A program made the position numbers and the translations under genes. Positions 46,712 to 56,186 of a stretch of DNA of 64,000 bases are shown in pieces; positions within the stretch are counted from its first letter, which is position 1; each line of letters opens with the position of its first letter. The notes beneath the pieces were generated by a model. That model saw only the letters and a list, made by a program, of their open reading frames with translations. It was not told the DNA's origin and ran no database searches. Source of the DNA: Ruegeria atlantica (GTDB taxonomy: Bacteria > Pseudomonadota > Alphaproteobacteria > Rhodobacterales > Rhodobacteraceae); assembly GCF_013032505.1 (NCBI RefSeq), contig NZ_WQCG01000002.1, positions 124,001 to 188,000 of the forward strand, written 5' to 3'.

Positions 46712-48352
46712 GCGATTTTCGGAGCCACCCGGATGCGAAACGGGTGGCCCTGATATCTTGATCCGGCGTTTTACGGATCCATCGCCATTTGGGCCTGTCG
46801 GTGCGATTTCGAAATCCACCGTGTCACCAGATTGCAATTCCAATCCAATCTCGGGCAAAGTATAGCCATCGTTTGTGACCTCGGCCTCGTGAACAGGTGT
46901 TCCGTTGTGCAAGACAGACAGGCGCGATGGTTCGGTCTCTGAGGAGGCTTTCCACTGCCCATTCACTATAAATTGACCATCCATTTGTGCCGTAAATCGT
47001 TCTATGGCGGTATAAGGATTGCCATTGAACCGCGCGGTCGTCACGCCGTCGTCAGTGATGCGAAGAGGCGAAAGATCAGGTGCGCCGCGGTAGCTCGGCC
47101 AATACCAATCGATGATTTCCAACGGAACCAGACCGATGCTGGGGCGTCTGGCAAAGTAGCTCCATGGTGCCTGATTGAACTGGTATCGCGTGTCCGCGTG
47201 TACTGTTTGTACTGACAACTCGACTTTCAGATTCTGTCCAATGATCAGAATTGGCGAATCTGTCAGAGTGTTCACAGGATCAATGGGGCGGCCGCGAGCG
47301 TCAAAAAACTCAGCCACTCCTTTCACTTCGAGCACGCCGCTGCCCCACGCGACGAATGCTTCACCGTTCTTTCCAAATTCGTAGATCCGCGCTGGTTCAA
47401 TCGTTTCGCGTGCGACAGGACGGCCGAATGGCAGGAGCTCTCGCTGTAGAAACTCAAATGAGTCAGCTGCGGGTTTTCGTTTTTCAGCGTTTTGCGTGCG
47501 CAATCCCATGTTGGGCCACCAAGGCTCATCCAGCAACGCATACCAATACGCGTCGTTTATCCCGGATGCCGCCATTTGTGTCACCATCAAGACCATGTAA
47601 TCAGGTGCATCACTCTGATCTTCAAACCAATTGCCGAACTCGGTTACGTAGATTGGGCGCTCTCCACCGTATTCCTGCATCAAAGCCTTCAGACGGTTCA
47701 GTTCTGGCAGGACGGTATTGGGGTTGTCGCGATAAGGATGAACAGAAATCGCATCGCAGGCTTGCAGGCCGCCCTGACGAAAAAACTCTCGATAGAACCC
47801 GATCGCAATTGTGTTTAAGCCGCTGCAAATGATCTTGGCTTCGGGATGATCTTTCTTCAGGCGCGCGCGTACCGTTCGAACCAGTGCAGCCAGATATGCC
47901 GGTGGGTTCTGGGTAAATGGACCTCTGATAAAATCGCTCGAGTTGAATTCATTCCCGATTTCGATCTTTAGATTATCGACTCCATAGTGGCTGATAATGG
48001 CGCTTACCCAGGCGGCGAAACCTTCGCGACCCTCCTTACTGTGCGGCGTATCGCCGTTGTCGTACAAAGGATTCCTGTCGGTGATGACGATAAGCGGTAC
48101 CATACCTTTTTCAATCAGGGGCAACATGTACTTGTCCGCGACCGCAAAGTTGTAAACGCCTGGCCGTTGTTCCGCCGTGGCCCACCCAATCTCATCACGA
48201 AGGTGCCTTGCACCCAGATCTTGCGCCAGATCGAGGGCGGCTCTGCTCCATCCCTGTTCCAGATGCGTTTGTACGCCAAGATTGAACTCATCTTCGTCGG
48301 CGATGGCTGAACCCGCCAGAAACACAACTGAGATCGCAAGATTCCACTTCAT
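46706..48352 (-). CDS. Secreted glycoside hydrolase, TIM barrel of clan GH-A (GH39/PslG-like)
   Basis: 548 residues. Signal peptide MKWNLAISVVFLAGSAIA. TIM-barrel features: LGARHLRDEIGWATAEQRPG near the start, the acid/base motif KIEIGNEFN (Glu135) and the nucleophile strand YVTEFGNWF (Glu238), with AYWYALLDEPWWPN further on. A C-terminal beta-rich part (about 390-548) resembles carbohydrate-binding or fibronectin-like folds. PslG, a GH39 enzyme of the Pseudomonas Psl exopolysaccharide locus, has the same layout, so a role in trimming or releasing an exopolysaccharide in the periplasm is plausible. The ATG overlaps the preceding stop (ATGA); third gene of a coupled leftward operon headed by the C-T-TE gene. 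Confidence 0.8.
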   Translation of the reverse strand: MKWNLAISVVFLAGSAIADEDEFNLGVQTHLEQGWSRAALDLAQDLGARHLRDEIGWATAEQRPGVYNFAVADKYMLPLIEKGMVPLIVITDRNPLYDNGDTPHSKEGREGFAAWVSAIISHYGVDNLKIEIGNEFNSSDFIRGPFTQNPPAYLAALVRTVRARLKKDHPEAKIICSGLNTIAIGFYREFFRQGGLQACDAISVHPYRDNPNTVLPELNRLKALMQEYGGERPIYVTEFGNWFEDQSDAPDYMVLMVTQMAASGINDAYWYALLDEPWWPNMGLRTQNAEKRKPAADSFEFLQRELLPFGRPVARETIEPARIYEFGKNGEAFVAWGSGVLEVKGVAEFFDARGRPIDPVNTLTDSPILIIGQNLKVELSVQTVHADTRYQFNQAPWSYFARRPSIGLVPLEIIDWYWPSYRGAPDLSPLRITDDGVTTARFNGNPYTAIERFTAQMDGQFIVNGQWKASSETEPSRLSVLHNGTPVHEAEVTNDGYTLPEIGLELQSGDTVDFEIAPTGPNGDGSVKRRIKISGPPVSHPGGSENRL

Positions 48353-49890
48353 TCTGCGCTGCTCCAGTCCATCACGATCTTGCCGCCGGCAACACTCAGA
48401 TGATGCATGCCTTTGACACCAGGTCGATCCTTGGGCGTGAACTGCCGGATAAACCGCTCCTCGTAATCTTTTTCGTCAAGCTTGATAATTTCCATGAGGT
48501 TCAGGCCAAAACCGTACACGCCATGACTGTTGTTTTGCGACGGCCGAAATAGCCGATCCCCTTGCCGGATGATTGCCCCTGCATTTCTGGCGCAGTCTGA
48601 CCCAAACACGACAGGATTTTTTGGATGAGGTTTGATCGTTTTGAGATCCGGGCCATCGACCTCAAACAGATACAGTTCGCTGGAATGATCCTGAAAAGCA
48701 AAATGATCAGATAAGTTGGTAATCAGCCACCACCGCCCATCATCCCCAAGATACATGCTGGAATCTGCTAAGTACTGACCCTCGAATGCTGTGGCATGCA
48801 ATTCCCATTCTTCTGGAAATTTGGTGCAACGCCATATCTCAAGGCGTTTAGCTGCCTGGGTTTCGGGCATCATAAAGATAGAGTCTCCCGCCCGAAACAC
48901 GAAAGGAAAGGAAAGGTGATAAGTACACTTCAACGCGGTAACGGGTTCGGTGAGACAGTCTCCTTCCAGACGCGCCACCTCTATGCGACCATTGATATCT
49001 TCGGCATTCATGGCTTCGAAAAAAACCCACTGTTGCCCTTGATGCTCGAACAGGAAGGGATCGGCCATTATGCAAGACGATCGCGGCAGGCCTTTTGCCT
49101 TTCCTGGATGAAACCCCGAGACCGGACCGGATGAGCTACCAAGTTGCCAAGACTCTCTGATTTGTCCGGCTCGTGCAAGGCGTTCAGATTTCAGTTTTTC
49201 TGACACGTCACTTACAAGGTTGAATGCATAGACGAGAGAGGATTCAAAGTCAGGTTTTGCCTCGGTAGCCTCGGGAAGCTGCCTGGCTTCAGGCACACTG
49301 CGACGCTCTGCCAATTCATTCATTGCATGGAACAGAAAGAGGATCGACTTTTCAGCTACAAACGCTCCCGTCAAAACACTACCTGGTTTGCGGTTGTAGC
49401 TGGTTTGCCGAAAAACACGTTGAGTTGGGTCTTCGTAGGATTTCGAATGGATTTCGACTTGGACATGGGGGGCGCGGCGCGCTCCAGTTGTCATGCCAGC
49501 CTTGAATGGGTCGCTCATACCGCCAAATGCAATTGCCCATTCTCCGAAGCGGAGCTGGGCCAACTGATACTTTGTCAACGAAGCTGGACCAAGCGCAAGC
49601 GCAAGGTCAGCCTGATCTTGGGTAACCGGGAGAGTGCTAAGGAAATCTGCGGCAGCCTGAGTATCATAAGGCAGAATACGTCGCGCAGCCAAAACCTGTT
49701 CGGCCCGCATTAACAAGCGCATCAAAAGTGTTCCTGAACGGTCCCGCCGATCAATTCCGCCAACAATCTGACCCGTAACTTCAAACCGGGGATCACTTCG
49801 CAATCGGTCGATCAATATCGCTTGCCAATCCTGCAAGCCAAACAGTCCCGAGGGTGTTACCAGTGCAACTTTAAGCTTTTCATATTGCAC
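48349..49890 (-). CDS. Two-domain protein: formyltransferase-like N-terminus plus glucosamine-IPC-transferase-type beta-propeller
   Basis: About 513 residues, no signal peptide. Residues 1-190 start with KVALVTPSGLFGLQDWQAIL and contain LALALGPASL and GEWAIAFGG, a Rossmann-like layout resembling formyltransferase domains found in sugar-modifying proteins. From about 260 a propeller-like region begins with IMADPFLFEHQGQQWVFFEA and repeats such phrases (FPFVFRAGDSIFMMPE, SSMYLGDDGRWWLITN), as in the N-terminal domain of glucosamine inositolphosphorylceramide transferase 1 and GH43-like propellers. Start GTG 49890 is chosen because GGAGAG is five bases upstream; it overlaps the C-T-TE stop by 11 bp. 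An upstream ATG (49980) would overlap by 101 bp. Likely glycan-active, but the reaction is unknown. Confidence 0.65.
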   Translation of the reverse strand: MQYEKLKVALVTPSGLFGLQDWQAILIDRLRSDPRFEVTGQIVGGIDRRDRSGTLLMRLLMRAEQVLAARRILPYDTQAAADFLSTLPVTQDQADLALALGPASLTKYQLAQLRFGEWAIAFGGMSDPFKAGMTTGARRAPHVQVEIHSKSYEDPTQRVFRQTSYNRKPGSVLTGAFVAEKSILFLFHAMNELAERRSVPEARQLPEATEAKPDFESSLVYAFNLVSDVSEKLKSERLARAGQIRESWQLGSSSGPVSGFHPGKAKGLPRSSCIMADPFLFEHQGQQWVFFEAMNAEDINGRIEVARLEGDCLTEPVTALKCTYHLSFPFVFRAGDSIFMMPETQAAKRLEIWRCTKFPEEWELHATAFEGQYLADSSMYLGDDGRWWLITNLSDHFAFQDHSSELYLFEVDGPDLKTIKPHPKNPVVFGSDCARNAGAIIRQGDRLFRPSQNNSHGVYGFGLNLMEIIKLDEKDYEERFIRQFTPKDRPGVKGMHHLSVAGGKIVMDWSSAE

Positions 49891-52375
49891 TGTTGCTCTC
49901 CAATCGGCGTGCCTTCGCATCGAAGACTTCGGATATCCGGCCAAAGCCCGATCGCATGAGGGAGTCACCATGCCAGCCATTCACCGGATAGACAGCTGTG
50001 TCCGCCGAAAGCAGCTCCGACCAACCCAATACGCCATCTTCAGGAACCATCGCCTGAGATCTTGTGATAAAAAGAACAACTTCGCCGTCATATGGTTCAA
50101 AGCTGTAGGCCCGCGTTTGGCTTACTAAAACATCCACGGTTTCGTCGACTAGCGTTTCGGTTGGAGACGCCGGCGGTGCGAGCTCTGTGGCTTGGAGAAA
50201 GCGCTGTGCAAAATCGTTTTGACCGAGGAGATCTGTTGTACTGATCTTTCCAGACCACCGTAGACTTAGGTAGTACCGAAGCCTGCGCATTCTAACGGTC
50301 CATTTATCGCGTATGCGTTGAGACCGTGAAAACTTGCCAATTGCGCCGGGGGCCCAAGTGTCAATCATACCAACACAACGCACCCGCTCGCCTAAAGCAG
50401 TTAGTTGTTCGGCTAGCCGTAACGCGACACGACCATCGACGCAAAGCCCGCACAAAAGTATGTCCCGCCCTGAGTATCGGTCTTGAACAATTGATGCCGC
50501 TTCTTCAATCGCCGGGTCGAATCCGGCTTGAGACAGTGCATTGAGCTGCGCCCGATCAGCGATACCGATATTGGCAACAGCGCAAATTGCTCCGATCTCT
50601 TTGCCTAGTGATTGGTACAGGAATGGTTGATTAACCGTCAGCAAGATGGGCGCGGTTTCAGGTGCGGATTTGAGTTCGGCCAGAGACCAGATTGAATCGG
50701 GCGTCGTTTCGTCTCGAGGCGCTGGATGCTTTGTTACAACAGGTTCGGTCTGTCCCAGTAGATTGGCTAGCCCGTCCAGAGTCGGATCATTCAAAAACGC
50801 GTGCAGGCTTGGTCTGGTTTCGAAAGTCTCTCCTACGCGCGACAACATTTGCAAAGCCAGTACGGAATAGCCGCCTAGATCAAAGAAATCTCCGTCGACG
50901 TGATCAACAGGCAGCGCAAGAATGTCGGACCACAAGGAGGCCAGTCGAGCTTTGACGTTGTTCGGGGACGGTGTTGGCTTTGCAAGTGACGTAAACCCAT
51001 TCAGATTTAGCGGAGGGTTTTTTACCTTAGTGGGTCGATTTGCTGCTATCGCTGAGGTCGGAGCGGGGTCGCGTCGCATTAAGGCTTGGAACACCTCGAG
51101 CAAAAGGTCAGAAAACGCCTGAATAGTGGACTCGTCAAACAGGTTGGCATTGTAGTCTATCGCCAGACGCCATCCCGAATTTCGACCTATTATGTTCACA
51201 TTGAGATCGTAGAGCGTACCAGGTGAGTGTGATTGAACCGAAACCAGTTCTACATCGCCATATTTTCTTTCGTTTAAGAAAACGCGCTGAAGGTTAAACA
51301 TGATCGAAACCAACGGGATACGTAACGGGTCACGCGGTGGGTTTAGTACCTGAACCAGCTTATCGAAAGGCAATGTCTGGTGTGCCAAAGCGCCATTTAC
51401 GACCTCACGAGCAGCGCGACCTTGATCGATTACTGATCTGCTTGCGTCAATGTCGAGACGCATGACGATGGGGTTAGTGAAAATCCCGATCAGTGGTTCC
51501 AAATCTATTTCTGTTCGGCCTGCGACCTGGATGGCAAAGCTTACATCATTGCGGCCAGAAAACCGTTCTAGCGCCGTGCTGAAAGCGGAAACGCCCAGGG
51601 CAAAGACTGAGGTATCCAGCTCTCTTGCGGTTTCAGAAAGGTTGGTTTCGAAGTCCTGCGGAAGTTCCCTTGCAAAGGACTTGGGCAGGGGCTCTGAGGC
51701 CGCACGCGGTCGATCAAGCGGCAGTTCGAAATATTCCATGCCACCGAGGGTTTGCTTCCAGTACTCTTCCTCTTCATCCATGGCGCCGCTCTGTTCGTAA
51801 TCAGAAAGCCACATAGAAAAGTCACCGTATTGCAGTGTTAATTCTGGCAGATCAGGATCAGTACCAGTCTGCAGCGCTTCGAGGTGTACGCCCAGTTCAT
51901 GACCCAGAACACCGATTGAGTATCCATCGAACACGCTGTTATGTACCGAAATCAACAGAGCTGCGCGTTCCGTTTCCATTGGAACCATCGCAACGCGAAA
52001 GAGACAGGGTTCAGATAGGTCGAATGGCTGTTCTGAATGTGCAATGGCAATCGAGTTAATCCGCTCTGCGCGATCGGCTTCGGGGACATTTAGGATATCA
52101 ACGAGATCGAGTTTGAATTCCACATGTGCGAAGACTTCCTGCACAGGCTCGCCGTTTTGTTCTACGAAACGTGTTCGAAAAATCTCATGCCGGTCGATGA
52201 TCTTCTGGAACGCAGTTTGAACCATGTCGCTGGTTACCGGTCCTCGCAATTCCCACCGTACGGCTAGATTCAGTCCCTTATTACCGGGGTGAATCTGCTC
52301 CATAAACCAGCACCGTTTTTGGGTAACAGAAGTGGGAAAGGTTCCGACTATCTGCTGCTGCTTCAATGCCTTCAT
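49880..52375 (-). CDS. Stand-alone NRPS termination protein, C-T-TE, with altered condensation motif
   Basis: 831 residues. C domain about 15-445 begins VTQKRCWFMEQIHPG; its core motif reads VHNSVFDGYS, so the second, catalytic His of HHxxxDG is Asn146. T domain has DLGGYSVLALQML with Ser504 for the phosphopantetheine arm. TE about 580-825 has LLCGLCVDGRVAL: Cys645 replaces the usual Ser nucleophile and GxCxG ends in Asp; an Asp (GMIDTWAPG) and His (NGWHGDSL) complete a triad. No adenylation domain is present, so T must be loaded in trans or receive the chain. Start ATG 52375 has GGAG eight bases upstream; ATG 52402 has none. It is the only releasing protein seen for the NRPS/PKS. Confidence 0.88.
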   Translation of the reverse strand: MKALKQQQIVGTFPTSVTQKRCWFMEQIHPGNKGLNLAVRWELRGPVTSDMVQTAFQKIIDRHEIFRTRFVEQNGEPVQEVFAHVEFKLDLVDILNVPEADRAERINSIAIAHSEQPFDLSEPCLFRVAMVPMETERAALLISVHNSVFDGYSIGVLGHELGVHLEALQTGTDPDLPELTLQYGDFSMWLSDYEQSGAMDEEEEYWKQTLGGMEYFELPLDRPRAASEPLPKSFARELPQDFETNLSETARELDTSVFALGVSAFSTALERFSGRNDVSFAIQVAGRTEIDLEPLIGIFTNPIVMRLDIDASRSVIDQGRAAREVVNGALAHQTLPFDKLVQVLNPPRDPLRIPLVSIMFNLQRVFLNERKYGDVELVSVQSHSPGTLYDLNVNIIGRNSGWRLAIDYNANLFDESTIQAFSDLLLEVFQALMRRDPAPTSAIAANRPTKVKNPPLNLNGFTSLAKPTPSPNNVKARLASLWSDILALPVDHVDGDFFDLGGYSVLALQMLSRVGETFETRPSLHAFLNDPTLDGLANLLGQTEPVVTKHPAPRDETTPDSIWSLAELKSAPETAPILLTVNQPFLYQSLGKEIGAICAVANIGIADRAQLNALSQAGFDPAIEEAASIVQDRYSGRDILLCGLCVDGRVALRLAEQLTALGERVRCVGMIDTWAPGAIGKFSRSQRIRDKWTVRMRRLRYYLSLRWSGKISTTDLLGQNDFAQRFLQATELAPPASPTETLVDETVDVLVSQTRAYSFEPYDGEVVLFITRSQAMVPEDGVLGWSELLSADTAVYPVNGWHGDSLMRSGFGRISEVFDAKARRLESNSAI

Positions 52376-52671
52376 TAAAATCGCTCCGCTAAACCCAATC
52401 ACCCTGGACGCGGAAAAACGTTTCGCAAGCTACTACGAGCCAAAAAACTCCCGGCATGCGGCGAACAGGGCAAAATGCGGGTACTAATTACACAATCCAA
52501 GTTTCTCTGCCGCAGTCGCGCGAGTCAAATAAAACTCGCTAAATACTGCAGGTGCCGTGCAACGAACATAAGTTTAAGCCCGCACTTCGCAACTTACGGG
52601 GTTAAACGCTCCTGACAGGGCACAATTATTCGCTATCATGTGACAGTTGTTATTTAGTTGTAAGCGATTCG
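52376..52671. other. Divergent promoter region between the C-T-TE operon and the exopolysaccharide genes
   Basis: 296 bp without a convincing gene; a 46-codon rightward frame from 52480 has no SD and no protein-like composition. An inverted repeat GCGAGT (52520-52525) / ACTCGC (52534-52539) is present near the middle and could be a regulator site shared by both operons. No consensus promoter stands out. Confidence 0.5.
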
Positions 52672-53943
52672 ATGATTTGGCTTAAGGGTTCTGATTTAGC
52701 TTCGGCGCGAAATCTCGTGCGTAGCCTGTGCGCTGTTTCCGTTTTTGTAAGCGCAGTGATGGTCGGCGGTATTGGCCGGGCCACAACCCCTGATGGATAT
52801 CTGATAAACGTGGGTGACGAGCTCGAGTTGGATATTCTCGATGATAATGAACCACCGCAGCGATTTACTGTAGGCCTCGATGGTGAGGTGCAGTTACCTT
52901 ACATCGGCGGTCTACAGGTATCTTCCATTGCGGTTGGCGATGCGAGGGATTTGATTCATCGCACATACGTTAAAAATGAGATTTTTGTGGACCCCTTGAT
53001 CGAGCTTTCGGTTGCAAGTTTCCGGCCGATTTCGGTTTTGGGGGATGTTAAGAATCCGGGAAACTTCGACTACCAGCCTTTCATGACTGCAGAACAAGCC
53101 GTCGGTTTGGCTGGGGGTCCAGCGATTTCTGCAAACAACGAAGAAGCCCGTGTTCTAGAGCGTAGAAATCTGAAAGGCACCTTGAACAGCCTTGAATACG
53201 ATCTTGCATTGTTGGCCGCCCAATATGCACGGGCTCAGGCATTGTTGAAAGGTGAGGACAGTTTGAATTGGTCTAACCTGCCGCCAGACCTGCGCCCGGG
53301 AGTGAACCGAGAGTTGTTTGACGAACATAAAGCAAGTGAAGATCAGGTTATCACGTTGGAGACGCAGAATGCGGTAACCCAGCATGAGCTTCTGACACAG
53401 GCCGTGTCCGAAGCTGAAAGCCAGATCGCCATCCTGCGGCAGCGCGAAGTCGTGCAGCAAAGGATTGTGGATGTTTCTCAAACCGAGCTGGAGAGAATGA
53501 TTGATCTGGCGGCCCGAGGTTTGATCCCAAAATTTGATGTCCGAGACTTTGAGCTTAAGACTTCTCAGGCAGAAAGCAGCCTGTTGGACCAACGCGAGCG
53601 ACAGTCCGAGGCATTGGTGCAACTTGCAACTCTCAAGGGACGATTGTCCCAATTCGCTTCGGATCTGGAGCAGAAGCGGCTCAACGAATCCCAGCGGATA
53701 TGGAACGAGATCAAGAAGCTGATTTCAAATAGAAATTCTATCGAAGATAGATTGGGGCTTTTGGATCAGTGGATGAATGCGGCCTCTGGTTTAGAGAGCG
53801 AAATGCTGCTCGAATTCCAAGTGCGCCGACGCGAAGACAACGGTGTTCGCAAGCTACTGTTGCGACCCGGGGACGAGCTTTCGCCGGGCGACTTACTGGT
53901 TATCGTGGTGAAGCCACCCGAAACGTTGGGTGAACTACAATGA
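52672..53943 (+). CDS. Polysaccharide export protein, ExoF-like (OPX family)
   Basis: 423 residues. N-terminal signal segment (about residues 18-38, LCAVSVFVSAVMVGG), then the Poly_export domain (GYLINVGDELELDIL, VGLDGEVQLPYIGGLQV), an SLBB-type domain (RPISVLGDVKNPGNFDYQP, MTAEQAVGLAGG), a long coiled coil (about 170-380) and a C-terminal GDELSPGDLLVIVV strand. The layout matches Rhizobium ExoF rather than outer-membrane Wza: no lipobox and a long coiled coil. It forms the periplasmic conduit for exopolysaccharide. Stop overlaps the ExoP-like start by four bases. Confidence 0.88.
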   Translation: MIWLKGSDLASARNLVRSLCAVSVFVSAVMVGGIGRATTPDGYLINVGDELELDILDDNEPPQRFTVGLDGEVQLPYIGGLQVSSIAVGDARDLIHRTYVKNEIFVDPLIELSVASFRPISVLGDVKNPGNFDYQPFMTAEQAVGLAGGPAISANNEEARVLERRNLKGTLNSLEYDLALLAAQYARAQALLKGEDSLNWSNLPPDLRPGVNRELFDEHKASEDQVITLETQNAVTQHELLTQAVSEAESQIAILRQREVVQQRIVDVSQTELERMIDLAARGLIPKFDVRDFELKTSQAESSLLDQRERQSEALVQLATLKGRLSQFASDLEQKRLNESQRIWNEIKKLISNRNSIEDRLGLLDQWMNAASGLESEMLLEFQVRRREDNGVRKLLLRPGDELSPGDLLVIVVKPPETLGELQ

Positions 53944-56159
53944 ACGTGCGTAGAAACCCGGAGTCGTCCAACCCGCGCGAAGTGGGTCGCGCTGCCAAAT
54001 CGAATGCCGGTTTCCTAGCTTACCAATCTATCGACGTGATGTATCTGTTCTCGATTTTACGGGTCAATGCACGATTGATTTCCGCAGCCGCCATCGGGTG
54101 CGCCGCAGCGATGTTTATTTATCTACTCTTTGTTCCTCCGACTTACACCGCTTATTCGCAGATCATTCTCGACACGCGCGAAGAAAGTGTATCGCCTGTC
54201 GAGGAAGTGGTTTCTGACCTTAATCTGAACAGCTCGGTCCTGGCCGGTGAGGTCGTGACGATGCGGTCGAACGTGCTGATTGGCCAGGTTGTCGACGAAT
54301 TGGGTTTGTTGGAGCATCCCCGATACGACCCCCGCCAACAGCGCAGCGAAAGCCTATTCGGCCGGGCCAAACGTCTATTGCGCGGAGACGATCCGCCACA
54401 TGTGGTCGCTGCGCGATTGCCCGAAGAAACGCTACGTTCATGGCTTATCAATGCGGTGCGAGACAATCTGTCTGTAACGCAGATTGGAGTGTCCTATGTG
54501 ATTGGAGTGAGTTTTCAGAGCACCGATCCGGTACTTGCTGCAGACATAACCAATGCCATCGCAAACCAGTACATTAACAGTCAACTTGACTCGAAAATGG
54601 ATGCCACATTGCGTGCCAATTCTTGGCTATCTGACAGGTTGGCCGAATTGAGCGTTCAACTTGAAGCTGCAGACGCAGCGGTGGTTGATTTCAAGGCCGA
54701 GATGATCGAAATCGCGGATGGCAATGAAGAAAGCATCAGCCAGCTATTGGCCGAACTAAATACTAAATTGGTCGGCAGCTCAACCGAGCGCGCGGATGCT
54801 GAAGTGCGCCTCTCTCAAGTTGAGGCGCTACAAAGTCTTGGCGGTTTACGTGCAGTATCAGATGTTGTGACCTCACCGCTTTTGGAAACATTGACCCAGC
54901 AAAGAGCGGAATTGACGACAAATGAGGCTCAATTGGCCAGCACCCTCGGGCGTCGGCATCCGGATATGGTTCGAATTAACGCGCAAATCGCGAATATTGA
55001 CCGATCGATTGATACCGAATTGCGGCGTAGGATCGAAGAAATGCGGGGTGACGTTATCGTGACCACCAATCGAGAGAACGCTTTGAGGAGCCAGATCGCC
55101 GTTGTATCTGAGAGGGCGGATTCACTGGCCAAGGCCTCGGTACGTTTAGGGCAACTGGAACGGGCGGCTAATGCCAACCGCCTAGTCTACGAAAACTTTC
55201 TTTCGCGCTTCAAGGAAACCAGCGCACAGGCGGATTTCCAGCTTCCAGAAGCGCGTATTATTGGTCAGGCCGAGGTTCCGTCTGTGCCCTCTGGTCCGCG
55301 CAAGACCCTGCACATGATCGCGGCCTTTGTTTTCGGCCTTTCTGCAGCTACTGCTTTCGTGTTCTTGCGAAATCTGGCGCGGTCGCCGGTGAACACCGCG
55401 GATGAATTGGAAGCGCTGACACAGCGCCGCAATCTGGCTTTGCTCCCATACGTCCGGCATTTTGGGAGCAGGTACAGATGGCTGCGACAAGAACTGTCGG
55501 GCGTGGAAAAATCACAGTTCATGGAGAACGTGCGCACCATTCGCACGAGCCTGTTCGGGCTGGGGAAATCCCGTCAGCCCAAAGTAATAATGATTACGTC
55601 TTCTGTTCCGGCAGAAGGAAAATCGTCGCTATGTTGTGCTTTGGCGCGGGCAATCAGTACTTCAAAAACGTCCGTCTTGTTGTTGGATGCTGACCTTCGG
55701 CATCCGGATGTACGAAAAGCATTGGACCTACCGTCCGACGGGCCGTGTTTGGTAGAATACCTTAATGGAAATGCAAAGATTAAGGACTTACCCATCCGAT
55801 CCGATCTGGCTGGCGTTGATGTCATTTCACCATCGTCTGAAAGCGCGAGCGCTGCGGATTTGCTGTCGTCTAATTTGTTTTCCGGATTGCTTAGCCGAGT
55901 AAGTGCTCGCTACGACGTCATCATCGTAAACGCGCCGCCTGTGCTGTATTTGTCAGATGCAATTCTGCTGACCAAACATGCCGACACAACCCTGGTCGCC
56001 GTGCGTAGTGGAAAGACACCGGCCAAAGTGGTGCTTGGCTCGATTGCGAGGTTGGAGGAGAATGGGCAGCAGGTGTTTGGAACGGTGATGACAATGGTAC
56101 GTCGCCAGGATGTAGCAGCGCGTGATCTTGGGAGCTATTCGTACAAATACAACTATTGA
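53940..56159 (+). CDS. Chain-length determinant plus bacterial tyrosine kinase (ExoP/Wzc-like)
   Basis: 739 residues. Two membrane helices (about 38-62 and 446-466) bracket a Wzz-type periplasmic domain with coiled coils; the outer end shows PSGPRKTLHMIAA, the usual Pro-rich Wzz motif. The cytoplasmic BY-kinase has Walker A MITSSVPAEGKSSLCCALA, Walker A' LLLDADLRHPDVRK and a Tyr cluster at the end (GSYSYKYNY) for autophosphorylation. It sets chain length and controls polymerisation and export of the polysaccharide. Coupled to the ExoF-like gene; the GT4 gene follows after 27 bp. Confidence 0.93.
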   Translation: MNVRRNPESSNPREVGRAAKSNAGFLAYQSIDVMYLFSILRVNARLISAAAIGCAAAMFIYLLFVPPTYTAYSQIILDTREESVSPVEEVVSDLNLNSSVLAGEVVTMRSNVLIGQVVDELGLLEHPRYDPRQQRSESLFGRAKRLLRGDDPPHVVAARLPEETLRSWLINAVRDNLSVTQIGVSYVIGVSFQSTDPVLAADITNAIANQYINSQLDSKMDATLRANSWLSDRLAELSVQLEAADAAVVDFKAEMIEIADGNEESISQLLAELNTKLVGSSTERADAEVRLSQVEALQSLGGLRAVSDVVTSPLLETLTQQRAELTTNEAQLASTLGRRHPDMVRINAQIANIDRSIDTELRRRIEEMRGDVIVTTNRENALRSQIAVVSERADSLAKASVRLGQLERAANANRLVYENFLSRFKETSAQADFQLPEARIIGQAEVPSVPSGPRKTLHMIAAFVFGLSAATAFVFLRNLARSPVNTADELEALTQRRNLALLPYVRHFGSRYRWLRQELSGVEKSQFMENVRTIRTSLFGLGKSRQPKVIMITSSVPAEGKSSLCCALARAISTSKTSVLLLDADLRHPDVRKALDLPSDGPCLVEYLNGNAKIKDLPIRSDLAGVDVISPSSESASAADLLSSNLFSGLLSRVSARYDVIIVNAPPVLYLSDAILLTKHADTTLVAVRSGKTPAKVVLGSIARLEENGQQVFGTVMTMVRRQDVAARDLGSYSYKYNY

Positions 56160-56186
56160 TTTGAGTGTTTGTAAGACAGTGATGTT

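Noticed and set aside
52480-52620. 46-codon rightward frame between the divergent operons
   Set aside because: No SD and Cys/Arg-rich random-looking composition.
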